Source: Ctenosaura bakeri
Taxonomy: Eukaryota > Chordata > Lepidosauria > Squamata > Iguanidae
DNA length: 64,000 nucleotides
Assembly (NCBI GenBank): GCA_948474755.1
Contig: CAOLHI010001473.1
Location: forward strand, 186,001-250,000
Direction of reading: 5' to 3'
Shown: positions 24,453 through 36,060 of the stretch, piece by piece
How the letters are laid out: every line of letters begins with the position of its first letter
Position numbering within the stretch: the first letter of the stretch is position 1
Program-made: the position numbers and the translations under genes
Notes under the pieces: model-generated
What the model was told of the DNA's origin: nothing
Seen by the model: only the letters and a program-made list of their open reading frames with translations
Databases searched by the model: none

Positions 24453-25561
24453 ACCATACTTTGGATGACATGGTACAGGTGCCAACATTAAACACGGGGT
24501 TCAATGCCACAGAACTACCAGGAATTTGCATGCAGGTAAAGATGCATAATACATGTAAGATGGCAATCTAAAAAAGGTGGTGCAGGATCAAACAAAACCA
24601 CAAAGACGGAGCAAGTGCACACACATATAGTTTGCAAAGCATTTCTTAAGAAAATTGCAGAAGATGTGTTCAAGCAAAAGAAGCAGCAAGTTGAGAAGTT
24701 CAGGTTAGGGCATTAAGAATCTTTAGAGTGCACTGAAGTTTCTATCCACTTACTGCAGGTGGTGACCCAGATGCTTCCATTTCTTTCCATTCTACGGTTC
24801 ATCAAAACAGAAACATTATTACGCATTCTTCTGTTCCAGAATGGTTACAAATGCAGCATTCTCAGCATCATTAACAATGTTCTAAACTCCTAAATTACTG
24901 CACACCTCATTTTCAATCATTTATATGTTTATGGTTCACAGTTCTGAAATCTCTAGGGATGTGCCTTTAAAAAATGCAGTTTGCCTCTTTACTGCTACAG
25001 ACCAAAACAGTTCTTTTGTAATGAACTTCCACTTCCAAGATGGTGTCTGCCATCTGCAGTTTTCTATTAGAAATTTTAAAAAACTCTGCCTGATCATTTG
25101 GTGCATCTTTTTAGTTTATCAAACTTTTAAGTGCTTCATTTTAATTGATTAAACACTGCAGTTCCCAACTCTAATTCTGATACTTTTAGACAAAATCGAG
25201 TGTGTTCAGAATGGAATGACCATAGGCTAATTCTGATACTTCTAGAAAGGGTTGAGGCTACAGTCTAGAAACTAGTGCCTTGGGTATGAAGTATTTATCC
25301 CATACTCATTTTGCAGGTAGTGAGAAAGAGAAGTGACATGTACTTGGGAATAAAAATCTGTGGGCAGAAACACACTAATCAGGTGAGCAGGAGGACCAAG
25401 CACCACTGAACTTTTTCCCTACACAATTCATGGTTTCCTGCAACCTTTCAAAACTGGATGCTGTTCTTTCACTTAGTGCTTATCCTTTATATGAGCTGAA
25501 GTTATCCTCTTGCTTTGCCTAGATATTTTGGCCCTGGTGTTGACATTCTGTTTACCTATGA
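24453..25561. other. No gene recognised
   Basis: AT-rich unique sequence. The open frame at 24925-25152 shows no recognisable protein similarity. Confidence 0.4.
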
Positions 25562-25675
25562 CAGCACTGGGGAATAGATAGCCCTCAAGATGTTGGTGGA
25601 GTGCAACTTCTGTCACTCATCAGGGATGACAGAAAATGTAGTCCAAAACTTCTGAAAGGCTGCTGATTCCCAGAC
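25562..25675. mobile_element. Palindromic MITE relic
   Basis: It contains TAGCCCTCAAGATGTTGGTG on the left and the inverted counterpart GTAGTCCAAAACTTCTGAAA on the right, around a GATGACAG core. This is the arrangement of the common 'gttggactacaactcc' lizard MITE, and the element resembles 12853-12965. No clear target duplication remains. Confidence 0.5.
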
Positions 25676-27132
25676 CTGGCCTACTGATTCTGCATCAGTT
25701 TGCTCCTTTGTCTCAGCCACTTATACACATAGCATTGTTAGAACCTGATATGGCCTAGAACAACTAGGAAGTGTGAGAAGGTCAAACTATCAAGCCAATG
25801 CTAATCCTCCCTTCCAGTGAACAGACAAAAAGGGCCAAAGGACTGTACTAACTACATCTGTTTGATTCTAGAACTCAGTATATTTCCATAATATGGGAAC
25901 CAATTGGCATGCCCCACTGCCTCATAGTGTTTTCCCCTCTCATGTGCAATAAAAAGCTGAATGTCTTCATTTCCTTAAAAACTTAAACCCTGAATTTTTA
26001 TGGCAAGGAAAACCAGATTCTGCATGTTCATCAAAACAAGAATAAATTATGCAAATTTTATTTACGCGCATACACATCTATCTTCAGGCACATGCAGGCC
26101 ATTTTAGCATGAGCAATTTTTCAGACATTGGAAAGTTTTGTCCATGCCAGTCCTTTAAATGGTTAGAGAAGAAAGGATTGAAAAAAATGTGGGAGAGATA
26201 CAGAGAGGAGAAGACTGCAAACAAGGGATGTCAAATAAGGGTTCAGAGAAACTGGGAAAAGAACATTTAGGAGGGAATTATGATATTCAATGGAATTAGT
26301 TTTAGAAAGGTAGTTGCTGGAAGTAGATGGGTCTCAGAGTAAAAGGAACTGCTCAGAAAAATACTGGAAGATGTTTTATACTAGCTGAATGGAGGCAACA
26401 GAGCAGAAATGCAATGGAAGTAGGAAGAAGAACAAATGGAGTTTGTTTCTTGATAAAAAGAAGGAGTATGAAGAGAATAAGGATTGTAATTACTTTTAAT
26501 TAACTTCTTTCTCTAATCATCTCTAGTAACGACACTGGGATTGTAATTTAACAAGGAATAACATTCACTCCTTTCCTATATAAGGTTTTAGTTATTTTTC
26601 CAGTTAGGAGTGTGACCTCACTAAATGGTGAAGGAGGAATAACACAGAGTTCAAGTGCTGGTTCGTGCTGCTGTAGCCCCATTTTCTATTATAGGTAAAG
26701 CAGCAATAAGGCAGATGGGAGACTATGGCCAGGATTCTATAAGGTGCACAGTACTCTTTGCTTACTTAGCAGACTGTTACACAAACAAGATTACTTTTTC
26801 TGTGCTCACATGAAGAGGGAGGAAGAGGCAGTGATGGAGACTGCTAGCTCCAAACTACCTCTTCCTCAAAAGCCTGATTTCAGGAAGTGGTGGGGGCTTG
26901 GACAATTACCATTCCAATGTAAAAGAATTACCATTCCAATGTAAAAGAATTACCATTCCAATGTTTCCAAGGTTATGTCCCACAAGAACCATGACTAATT
27001 GCTTTTAAAGTAAGTTTCAAAACTTTGGATGTTAAGGAAACAAAAGGAAAAACACAAGTTTGAAGCTCAAACAAGTGAATTAAGTGAGGATAACTATAAG
27101 GGGAATAAGAGATATGCAGAACTAAGGAAAGG
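25676..27132. other. No gene recognised; short tandem repeat at 26905-26964
   Basis: A 22-bp unit beginning ATTACCATTCCAATGT is repeated about 2.7 times at 26905-26964 with perfect identity between units. The rest is unique by eye, with no coding similarity. Confidence 0.5.
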
Positions 27133-27334
27133 TTGAGGAACTTGGGCATGTTCAGCCTAGTGAAGAGAAGACCTTGGGTTGCACAATTGTACTCTTTAAG
27201 TTTCTACAGAACTGTCACAGAGAGGAGTGTGCTGGTTTGTTTTCTGGTGCCTAAAAGAGTAAGTTTTTAGTTACAGGAAAGTAGATTTCAGGAGGAACAT
27301 TAGAAGGAATTTCTTGAAGGTAAGAGCAGTTCAG
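27133..27334 (+). repeat. Left arm of a 202-bp inverted repeat in CR1 sequence
   Basis: This arm pairs with 27478-27679 with no gaps and nine mismatches by my count (about 95.5% identity). In sense orientation the arm is CR1 3'-coding sequence: TTCAGCCTAGTGAAGAGAAG corresponds to the FSLxKRR block, and AGGAGGAACATTAGAAGGAA lies near the C-terminus. Transcribed through, the pair would form a long hairpin with a 143-nt loop. Confidence 0.95.
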
Positions 27335-27477
27335 CAATAGAATCAATTACCTAGAGAGACGGTGAGGTCTCCTTCTCTGGATGTCTTCAAAAAGAGGCTG
27401 TTCAGCTATCTACCCGGGATGTTCTAGATGGAATTCCTGTACCGAGCAGGAGATTGGACTTGATGGTCTGTGAAGCC
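27335..27477 (+). mobile_element. CR1 3' coding end forming the loop
   Basis: It continues the CR1 sense reading from the left arm: GGTGAGGTCTCCTTCTCTGG, then GAGATTGGACTTGATGGTCT, the usual CR1 ending before the octamer tail. The tail is absent: the sequence turns into the inverted copy of the left arm at 27478. Confidence 0.75.
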
Positions 27478-27679
27478 CTGAACTACTCTTACCTTCAAGA
27501 AATTCCATCTAATGTTCCTCCTGAAATCTACTTTCCTGTAACTAAAAACTTACTCTTTGAGGCACCAGAAAACAAACCAGCACTCTCCTCTCTTTGACAG
27601 TCCTGTAGAAACTTAAAGAGTACAATTGTTCCACCCAAGGTCTTCTCTTCACTAGGTTGAACATGCCCAAGTTCCTCAA
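27478..27679 (-). repeat. Right arm of the 202-bp inverted repeat
   Basis: This is the reverse complement of 27133-27334. The inverted copy sits 3' of the sense CR1 sequence. Classical twin-priming inversions put the inverted part on the 5' side, so that mechanism does not explain it simply. A template switch or a snap-back during DNA synthesis is a possible cause (inference). Confidence 0.95.
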
Positions 27680-27741
27680 GTTCCAGCTCTATATTATACT
27701 ATAATGCAAGAACTAAGTAATAACAGAGGCAATTTCCTCAC

Positions 27742-27779
27742 TATACTCCTATAGAGCTATTATTCCACTTTCAACATCC
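27742..27779. mobile_element. Orphan terminal repeat of the palindromic MITE
   Basis: Thirty-eight bases beginning TATACTCC and containing CTATTATTCCACTTTCAACA match the end of the MITE at 18491 and 27871. It stops abruptly at the start of the duplicated 89-bp flank, so the junction is a rearrangement point. Confidence 0.8.
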
Positions 27780-27781
27780 AG

Positions 27782-27870
27782 CCCACACAGTCTTTTCCAT
27801 CATAAAGGCACTACTGTGGCTCTGTCTCGTGAATAGCTTCTATTTCCTATGTCATTGGCCATTTCTGCCC
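27782..27870. repeat. Duplicated 89-bp flank, copy B
   Basis: Two mismatches to 18402-18490 over 89 bp, no gaps. It is sandwiched between an orphan MITE end and a complete MITE. Confidence 0.85.
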
Positions 27871-28044
27871 TACACTCTTGTAGTGCTATTATTCTACTTT
27901 CAACATCCTGTAGAATTCTAGGATTTGTAGTTTACTGAGGCCAAAGAGCTCTCTGGCTGAAAATTCTAAACGCCTCTTCCTAAACTGCAAACTCCAGGAT
28001 TCCATAGGATGTTGAAAGTGGAATAATAGCACTGTAACAGTATA
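27871..28044. mobile_element. Palindromic MITE, copy B
   Basis: Same length (174 bp) and ends as copy A at 18491-18664. I count about 19 differences, roughly 89% identity. Arms and core are as described for copy A. Confidence 0.75.
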
Positions 28045-30753
28045 GCAAGGAAATGTCCAGAGTGTTCACGAATGCAAACAGCTGCAGCAAGTTGCATCTT
28101 CTGGGTTAGTGAATGCCTGGAAGCTGACCAAACTCTTCCATTAACAGCATCACTTGCCATGATCATCCCATAAGACCTGACAGGCAGTGGAACTTCATAT
28201 TAAAAGCAGGTTATGATACAATGTATTTTCATTTTAACTGAAATTTGACATACTTTAATGTTTCTAGATGAAATACAATTTTATACTGAATTTTTAGAGT
28301 AACTTCTTTGGATTTCATAGAGCACTGAAACATCACAATATTGTGCTAATGAAGAACAATGTCAGATTTATTGGTAATAAATTTTGTGTTCTTCCACAGA
28401 AGTATAAAAGATGTATAAATTTTTGCATTATCTTGACAGCCAAGTCAATTTTTCTTGAACAATCTACACCATCAATTCAAAAAATACCTTTAATAGTTTT
28501 GCTCTTTATTTCCTTATGAAATAACAATATTTTAGTTCAAGTCTTTAGAGATCACCTTTTTCTCTCTGTCTTTTTAAATAAAAATTCAAGAGCAGCTGCT
28601 AAAATAAAAACCAAGAAGACACAATGATACCTGTTGGAATACAAGCAGTATAAATTAAGAACACAACAATTTCCATGATAAAATCTAAATCTACCATTTA
28701 GAAAACTGTGTAAATTTTGGATGCTCAGAGTCTGAAGTGGTTCCTTTGCAGGAGTTATTTCATGTGGCACAGTTTCTCTTCCCCAGTGGAAGCTCCTGCT
28801 TTGTTCAAGAGATATCAGACCTCTTCTATTATACTGCACATGGCAAATACGGAGAAAATAATGTCCACTCCACGTAGATGGTGTTGGGTTTGGGGACATA
28901 CACTAGTGTGTGCCAAGAAAGGCATATGCAAAAACAAAAACAAAAGTTCATCTATTTTTGACTAGCTCCACCAGTCTCTTCCATATTTTCCATTTTCCCT
29001 TTCAACATCTTAAGATGTCCATGGTAAAAGCTGAGTTATTCATCCTTTGAACTGAACATGTTTCCTCCCCATAATTCATAGTCAGTATTGTCCTCCCTCT
29101 GCTACCTCCTCTATCCAAATACAATAATTTACAGCTTTTTGCTTTTATATGGATTTTTGATTCTCACAAATAGTTGGGATATCTTTCAAAATCTATCACA
29201 CATATTCATGGGATATAAGTGTTAGAAAATATCCTATCTACAAGTTTGCTTTTTAAAATAAAATTTCTTTTGCAACCATTCCCATATGAATATGTCACAA
29301 ACTAAAGGGAGGCACACTATAAAAATGTAATTTGACTATCGTCCTTCAATGTCTTTTTTCAACCTTCTCAAAATCACATTGAAAAATCTATATAATATGT
29401 GCTTAGATTAATGAAGTGTTTGAATCTAGATCAATAAGCACTCAAAGATTTGAACTGTTGACACCTGCTGGATATCACTTACAAGGCAGTTCTGTTCAGC
29501 TTATAACTAATTCAGTTGTTCGTTAACTACAGGAGGTCCCATATAATGAACAGGCAATCTAATATATGATCTCTGTCGATTAATTTCCTGAGAGCACGTA
29601 AATAAGGTAGATTATAGGTTTCCTTGATTATACATATAATTATAATGTCACTTACCAATTAACACATACATTTAAAACCTTCCCTGGGATTATGTAGTTA
29701 ATTGTAAAATAAATAAATTAAACCATTCCTCAAACACTTAACATTCCCTTCAGATGGCACCATTGCGTGGTATGCTTTATTTGATTTCTCCTATCAAATT
29801 ATGCAGAAAAAATATGTCATGATGAGACTAAGGGTTGTTCCTTAATAAGAAGCACCATTATTTATGTGATATACTTTAGCTGACTGCCACAAATGTGGAG
29901 GAAGCATGCTTTCTCCCACAACCTCCCTTCTCAGCACACTAAATGGCTGTTGTGGGAAGACTGCTCTCTTTAATCTAGCCAATAGGCTGTGCATGCAGAT
30001 CCCATATGCTCACCCCATGCTGCAGCTGGGATACCTTTTAGTTGCAAGTAATTTACAGACAGAAAATACAGGTGCTTCCAGAAGTTAAGAAATACATTCA
30101 CTGAATGGGCATGTAATTCTCACTCTGCAGAGTACTGCTATCTGACATCTAGTGGGGGAAAGAGAAAAACAGAACATTGTCACTTATGGTGCCTTCCTAT
30201 GGAACTGCCTGCTTCAAAAGACTAATTACAATTTGTTCCCTGTAATCTTCCAAGTGTCTATTAATGGGGGGTTAAATAAAGATGGCCAAAGTATGTGCAC
30301 ATAACTCTCCAAACTGCTGAGATGTGTAGACAGCATAGAAACCTTTCTGTTTTTTCAATGAACTAACAACAGATGGGCTTTAATCCTGATTTACTAAAAG
30401 TTAGAGCTGACCCATGGGAAATAAAGTAATTACTAATAACCAACTAAAGTCTCACAGATTTCATTTGATCTATCTATTCATTATTTTCTATATGAAAGAA
30501 AGAGACAGTGGAGGTTGATCCATCAGCATAACTAAGACACTGTTCCCAGCGCAAGTGTTGCCTATTCCCAATTAGCTCATTCCTGCCTGTCTATTACTTT
30601 TAATAAGCCCATGGAAAGATACTTGAACTCAGTCTTATCTCTGCAGAACTCAGCTGTTAGCAGCCATACACCCCCATGCTTTGATATGGTCTAACTGGCA
30701 AATATGAATTGGTGTGAAATTAAGTTATATATATACTTATGGCTGAAAGGCCA
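28045..30753. other. No gene recognised; AT-rich, possible conserved non-coding DNA
   Basis: No repeat family or exon was recognised in 2.7 kb. The open frame at 28552-28899 (-) lacks similarity. Segments around 29300-29880 and 30230-30700 look repeat-free and carry homeodomain-like TAATTA/GTAATTAC motifs, so a conserved enhancer is possible but untested. Confidence 0.35.
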
Positions 30754-31485
30754 TGTGGAGAAGGGATGCTGGCTGGAAAGATATGGAAAAGTAAGTCAGA
30801 GGTGACCTCAGCATGGACAGGTCCTAAGTTCACTGTGGATTAGCTGGGAAAGCCTGACTCAATGGCTCTAAGCTAATCTTCTCAACTGCCCAACCTCAGA
30901 AAACAACAGTCAAGCCCAGGTGCAGCAGGCAAGCACCCCTGCTGTGTGCATTTCTTATCAAAATCTTCCACAATCACCTTGCCCAACCAAGACATTGAGA
31001 AGCTTCCAGGACTCCCATCAATATTTTGTCAACAATCAGTACGTTCCAGATCCCTTTTGTTTACTCTGATAGAAATCAATTAGCACACAGCCCTTCAGAG
31101 AGGGAAATAGGGTATTAAAAAACTCAGTTTTGAGCAGCTAGTTTGCAGTACATCAGATGCTGAACATCTCTCTGTCACTTTGAATCCTGAACTGTACTGC
31201 CCTTAGATGCAAATCTAAGCCACACTGTTGTTTTGTTGTTGCTCTTCAGGATTGATAACTATTGCCCATTTTATACCCTGAAACTTGCAATCCAATACCT
31301 TCCTCCCTTTCCTTTGGTTAGCCTTGTGTGATTTTGTGACTATGTGAATCTCCTGTGTGTATCTGAGTGCATTTCCCCCAATAAAAACACACTTGGCTTA
31401 TTTTGGAATCTCCAGCTGCTTCTTTCCTGTGGAAACCCCGCAATCACTGGTGTCAAAGATCTTGTTTGGTTACTCCCTTCCCACA
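30754..31485 (+). mobile_element. Solo LTR of an LTR retrotransposon (second family)
   Basis: It starts TGTGGAGAAGGGA and ends TCCCTTCCCACA, an imperfect inverted repeat bounded by TG and CA. The flanking 5-mers are GGCCA and GGCCT (four of five identical). A TATA-like GTATTAAAAA lies near 31111 and AATAAA near 31381, in U3-R-U5 order. No coding region adjoins it. Its sequence differs from the LTR at 21239. Family not determined. Confidence 0.65.
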
Positions 31486-32554
31486 GGCCTTCTAATTTGA
31501 GCTAATAATTCTGCACCTTTGAACAGAGGTACTGGCATTGTGGGTGGACCCTTGAGTCACTCATAGGAAACATAACAGGGAGGTCTCTCCCTTAAAATAT
31601 TTACAAGCACATAGATTTTTATCCCTTACAAAAGTAGAGGGGTCTCTTTCATGAGCAAAGGTTTTCTCTTCACTAGAAGGTTGTAAAGAAGAAACTGAGA
31701 TGTACCAGGAGAGAGAAGGAAACAGTAACAGGCCTGATCAGCATGTAATACTGTGTAAGAATTACCAAGTAATTATTGGCCAGGTTGGAACACAGAGGGG
31801 CAGCAGGGGCTTCTGCCACAGGACAAGGAACTAGTGTGCCATTGCTTGGACTGGACAGATGGCTAGGCTGTTGCTGCTTGCGTCGGTGCTTGAAAGAGCC
31901 CTGCTACTATAGATCCACTCTGGTAGAGAGAGGAGTATTTTTTAAAAAAAAATTATTTCATTTTATTTTACTTTATTATGAAGGTGAGGGGTACTTTTTA
32001 CTTGGTGCAGGGGCCTGCTCATATTCAGAAAAGCAGCAAATTAGTGACCATAATCTGTCTTGGAGTACTACACTGGGAGTTACTTTGGCATAAGCTAGTT
32101 TACTTTATAGGCTATTTCAACACAGCTGAAACAAATAGGACTATAAGAGTAAACAAATAGTTCTTTCCCTTATACTTTATTTTGAGGAAGAACAGAAGGA
32201 GTGGTAGTCAGATAGACAGGTAACATACATTGCTGGGGACTTTTGTGTTGTGTGAGTCACAATCAACAGTGTGGGTTAGTGGTAGTGCTGCACTTTGGTG
32301 GCCTGAACAGGCTGTGGAAGAAGGCTGGGAGGGCTGAAAGTGTTGTGATAAGATGTGCTGTGGAGATTTACTTCTGAGTCAACCTATAAACAGTTGGGTA
32401 GTGCATTTTAAGGAGCTGAGGGACTTAGGAAAGTTTTAAACAAGAGGGGCTTGTAGAGAGCAGAAAAGAAATGCAGATATGAAAAGGAATTTAATCTACT
32501 TTTTTTCTATTAAATGAGAACATTTGTTTTTGTGGCATATTCCAAGCAGTGTTG
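31486..32554. other. No gene recognised
   Basis: Mixed sequence with no family I can name. The frame at 31776-32093 contains a LLLGLDRWLG-like stretch but shows no domain or conserved motif and is probably chance. Confidence 0.4.
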
Positions 32555-33545
32555 CCTTTTATCCTTGAACTACTATGACAATCTTATTGAAATATTTTGT
32601 CACTCTGTCTGGAATTGTACCTATCACCACTGAACCCACAGCTATTTTCTTTTCTGAGAGGCACTGAATCTCAGTTTGTAGGTCCCAGTATTTCTCAGTC
32701 TTTTCCTTTACTTTGTATTCTATTCAGCTATCCCTCAGTATTGCCATAGCTATAACCTGAGTTTTACTTTTACTAAATCACAGTTCTATCTGGCATATTA
32801 TACTAATCATTTATGATGTTTGGGGGGCTTATATTTCCAGCAGTTCTTTCCCAATGGTAAATCACATTTTCCCCTTAGATTCCAAGGTATCATTGAAGCC
32901 AATTTATCATGATGTTTCTTATATTCAGATTGTGCAGTATTGCTGCACTAACTAATAAGCTACTCAGCAGTTTAATCTTTTCTTTACATAGACAACATTT
33001 ACTATTTCTTGTTATTTTCTCTTTGCAACATTTGCTTTGATACTATTTGTCTGAAACACCTGTTCTTGAGCTGTAAATATAAGACCTTCAGTATTTTTTC
33101 TTTCCAGTTTCCCATTCCACAACTATTTCCAGATATTCCCCTTCTCCATTTTACCTTCTATGCTTTTAATGTACTGACTATGTAGTGTTTGTTGTGCCAG
33201 GTTTCAAAGTGATTTTTCACCGCTTTCTTTCTATACACATATTTTGTTTCTTTGATGTCGAATAAATTCCCCATATATACATCTATTAATATTTTTCCTT
33301 TGCTTTCTTGGTATATTCAGCCCAGGATCTTTTTTCTTCTTCAACAGTTTTTTTCACTTGTATTAAGCCTTGGCCAACATGGTAAATATAGTCATCAATA
33401 TCACTTTGAGGATGCAAAGCCTGGTTTGCTGTGACAATTTTCTGAATTCTTCTGTCTGCTGCATCTAGTTCTCCTTCAGTGCAATCTACAATTTCAGCAC
33501 TACATCGGATAACTTGTATGGCCCAGGAGTATGCTTCTAAATTAT
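32555..33545 (-). mobile_element. Decayed LINE 3' half, probable R4/Dong-like (restriction-like endonuclease type)
   Basis: Read on the - strand, the sequence gives WAIQVIRCSAEIVD, then QKIVTANQALHPQSDIDDYI and GQGLIQVKKTVEEEKRSW (33545 to about 33310). A CC-LC zinc-knuckle-like segment follows (near 33000), then KHHDKLASMIPWNLRGKCDL and finally a GSVVIGTIPDRVTKYFNKI-like ending. This order of a basic linker, a CCHC-like knuckle and a VVPVVIGALG-type end is what I recall for LINEs with a C-terminal restriction-like endonuclease. Many stops and frameshifts make it a pseudogene. Clade assignment is from memory. Confidence 0.6.
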
Positions 33546-33589
33546 GTTTATTCTTAATTATAGCCTAAATTTATAGCCTAAATTATACC

Positions 33590-33935
33590 ACCATCTTTCT
33601 AAATCTCACTTTTCCCCTAGAATTAGAATTCAAGGGGGCTTACAGCACTTATAACAAGCAGTAATAAAAACATAAAGATAAAAAACAGAAAAATGGTTAA
33701 AAGGTAATTAAAGTAATTAAAGAATTAAAGTCATTTAAAATGTAAAATGTACTATATGAAATATATACATTAAAAAACAAGAAGCAAAACAGTAGTATAG
33801 CAGCACATTATTAAAAGACCTTACAGTCTGTTTTCAAAAGCCTGTAGAAATAAAATTTTCAGTTGATGAAAGGATAGCAAGAAAGGAGTCAGTCTGACCT
33901 GCCAAAGAAGGGAGTTTCAGAGACTAGGAGTGGCC
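33590..33935 (-). mobile_element. L2-like LINE 3' end
   Basis: The + strand shows the reverse complement of an L2 tail: TTTCTAAATCTCACTTTTCCCC and CAAGGGGGCTTACAGCACTT, an A-rich stretch, then CAGTCTGACCTGCCAAAGAA and GGGAGTTTCAGAGACTAGGA, which correspond to the 'NSLP' C-terminal coding block. It is 5' truncated and diverged. Confidence 0.6.
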
Positions 33936-34468
33936 ACCAAAGTTTTTTTTTTTTTAAGTTGAAACTACAGATGCCTACAGCCTCCAAATTAAAAACATAA
34001 TTTAATGACATTTTTGAGAAATTATACATGTAAGATTTTTCTAAGCTTTTAGTCACCTGGAATAAAAAGAGGGAAAAGGTAGATTCCAAGTGAGTTATGT
34101 TTGATTTTGTGGTGGCTTTGGCAGTTCTGTGAGGTCTCTGCCAAACTACAGGAATAATGTTTGCTCAATAAGGTAGAATTTATTTCAATCTTCCTAAACT
34201 GGAGTGGAATGGGAGGCATTGTTGTATACTGGTGATAGACTTCTGGATAAATCTCAACTGGTACTACATTCAATCTTTTAAGAGCCACTGTCTCAAGAAA
34301 ATAATTTATGCCATTTCCCTGACTAACACTATTATGTATTAGCTGGATATTTCAGGACTAGGTTTCCCGCTCAAACCAAAACAAATGTCAAGAACACACC
34401 TTTAATTATCTAAACTCCCATCCTATGCATAGTAATCACTGAAGTTAAAACTGGAACTGAGAGACTGT

Positions 34469-34800
34469 GGCCATTTCCACACAACAATGTCCTTGCGTGT
34501 TGTCCCATAGCAGTCCTAGCAGGGAAGGGAGCACTCCCACTGGCTCTCTGCGGAAGGGAGCATGATGGCCCCACCTCTTTCTTCCACAATACAGCCGGGC
34601 ACTTTCCCACACTGCACTATGGAAGGAAGCGTCACCATCACACTTCCCTGCCCTTCCACACAGCAGTAGATATGGGAGTGCTGCATGATCGTAGGTGCAA
34701 AATGGAAATTTTCTGTTTTATGAATACCGCATGAGTGTGACAGTCGGAAATGGGATGGCAGTAGGCTGGTAATGATGTTGTTTGGAATCATGACCAGCTG
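34469..34800 (+). mobile_element. Short non-autonomous DNA element (family of 22814-23225)
   Basis: It starts GGCCATTTCCACACAA, matching the GGCCCTTTCCACA terminal repeat. It shares GGAAGGAAGCGTCACCATCA-like and CTGCCCTTCCACACAGC-like blocks with 22814-23225. The right end is eroded, so the boundary is approximate. Confidence 0.55.
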
Positions 34801-35714
34801 ACCGCTGCTATCCTGTCTTGTCCCCAAAGTGGCACAGCTAGGGAATATTGCTAGATAAATAGAACTAATTTTTAGTTCTATTTTCAAGCCTGCTTCTTAT
34901 ACTTTTTTTTTAAAGCCTATCGGTTTTCCCTAATGTGTTAACACAGTGGGCTAAACCATCAAATAGGCAAACATGCTACTTCTAGAAGAGTTTTATACTT
35001 CCCTTTGTGCTTTCACTGAAAATGGTGTGTGGGTAATTAAAATAATTATATTTTAAAAATAGCTAGTGAATGCATGCACAAAAACATTTTTGCTTCTTGG
35101 GGCCACAATTTGCCAATATGAAGATTTTTAAATTTATTTATTTAGTATTAGCAAGGTTCTAACGGAAATTAAGAGATAATGATATGCTCCTGTTTAACTG
35201 CAAGGGGAAAAGGATACCAGGTCTCAGGGCAAAACTGAAAGATAGTCAAAAATAGGAAAGTTACTATTTTCAACTTGATTCTGTCTCTAGTGAACTTGCT
35301 CTCTGTGCCACCAGTTTTAGTGAGCATGAACCCCCTCTGAAAAGAAGTGCCTAGAATGTGATATTTGAAGCTTTATAAACAGTATGTAAAAATAACTAAA
35401 TATATGGGGGACAGTAAGAAACAAAGGTGTTTCCTGATTAAATAAGGGACTCTTTTTCCATCAAAATGCCTAACAGCACAATCACATGGATTCCCACACA
35501 GACATAAATGCCACTGCATTATTTGCATTAATCCTAGGTAAATGTGAAGAAGATTATAAACTTGATCAATTAATCTCACTATCTGAACATATGATGACCT
35601 TGAAAGTAGTCATTAATAGGGTTGCCTTGCTTGTAAATGTTGTAGCCTTTAGTATACATCTGATATCTAACTACAAAAGCAACACCTTAACACACTGGGG
35701 AGGGAGGGAGAACT
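34801..35714. other. No gene recognised
   Basis: AT-rich unique sequence, with no exon and no repeat family recognised. Confidence 0.4.
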
Positions 35715-36060
35715 TATGGCATCTGTTGTGGTGGTCGAACAGAAAAGAGATCTAAGAGTCATACTTGGAGAGCTAAAGGACAATGTTGATCCAGTATATG
35801 AGAATGGTGGAATAGGTGAAATACACCCTTGGAATCATTAGAAATGGAAGCAAAAATGTTGTCATGCCTTTATATTAATCTATGATGTAACCACACTTGG
35901 AATACTGTTTACAGTTCTGGATACTGCAGTTCAAAAAAGAAATCCTGGAACTCTGAAATGCACAAAAGAGGGCAAACAAAATTATGAAGCAGAGATCATT
36001 GTCTATGAAGAAAGGTTACAATTTGGGTCTATAGATTTAAAGGTTTAAAACTGGAAGAAA
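35715..36060 (+). mobile_element. CR1-like LINE fragment, sense
   Basis: The reading EQKRDLRVILGELKDNVDPV, followed by a degraded stretch and TTLGILFTVLDTAVQKRN, corresponds to CR1's 'ekDLGVxxd..' and '[16 protein letters not shown]' blocks; compare the intact CR1 at 16005-17162. Frameshifts are present. Both ends are ragged. Confidence 0.7.

Noticed and set aside
27121..27680. Twin-priming inversion as the cause of the CR1 palindrome
   Set aside because: That mechanism inverts the 5' part and places it upstream of the sense 3' end. Here the sense copy is retained and a second inverted copy lies downstream.
28552..28899. 115-codon frame as a possible exon
   Set aside because: No similarity, no convincing splice context, and an overlapping frame on the opposite strand.
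31776..32093. 105-codon frame as a gene
   Set aside because: No domain or similarity; chance open frame in unannotated sequence.
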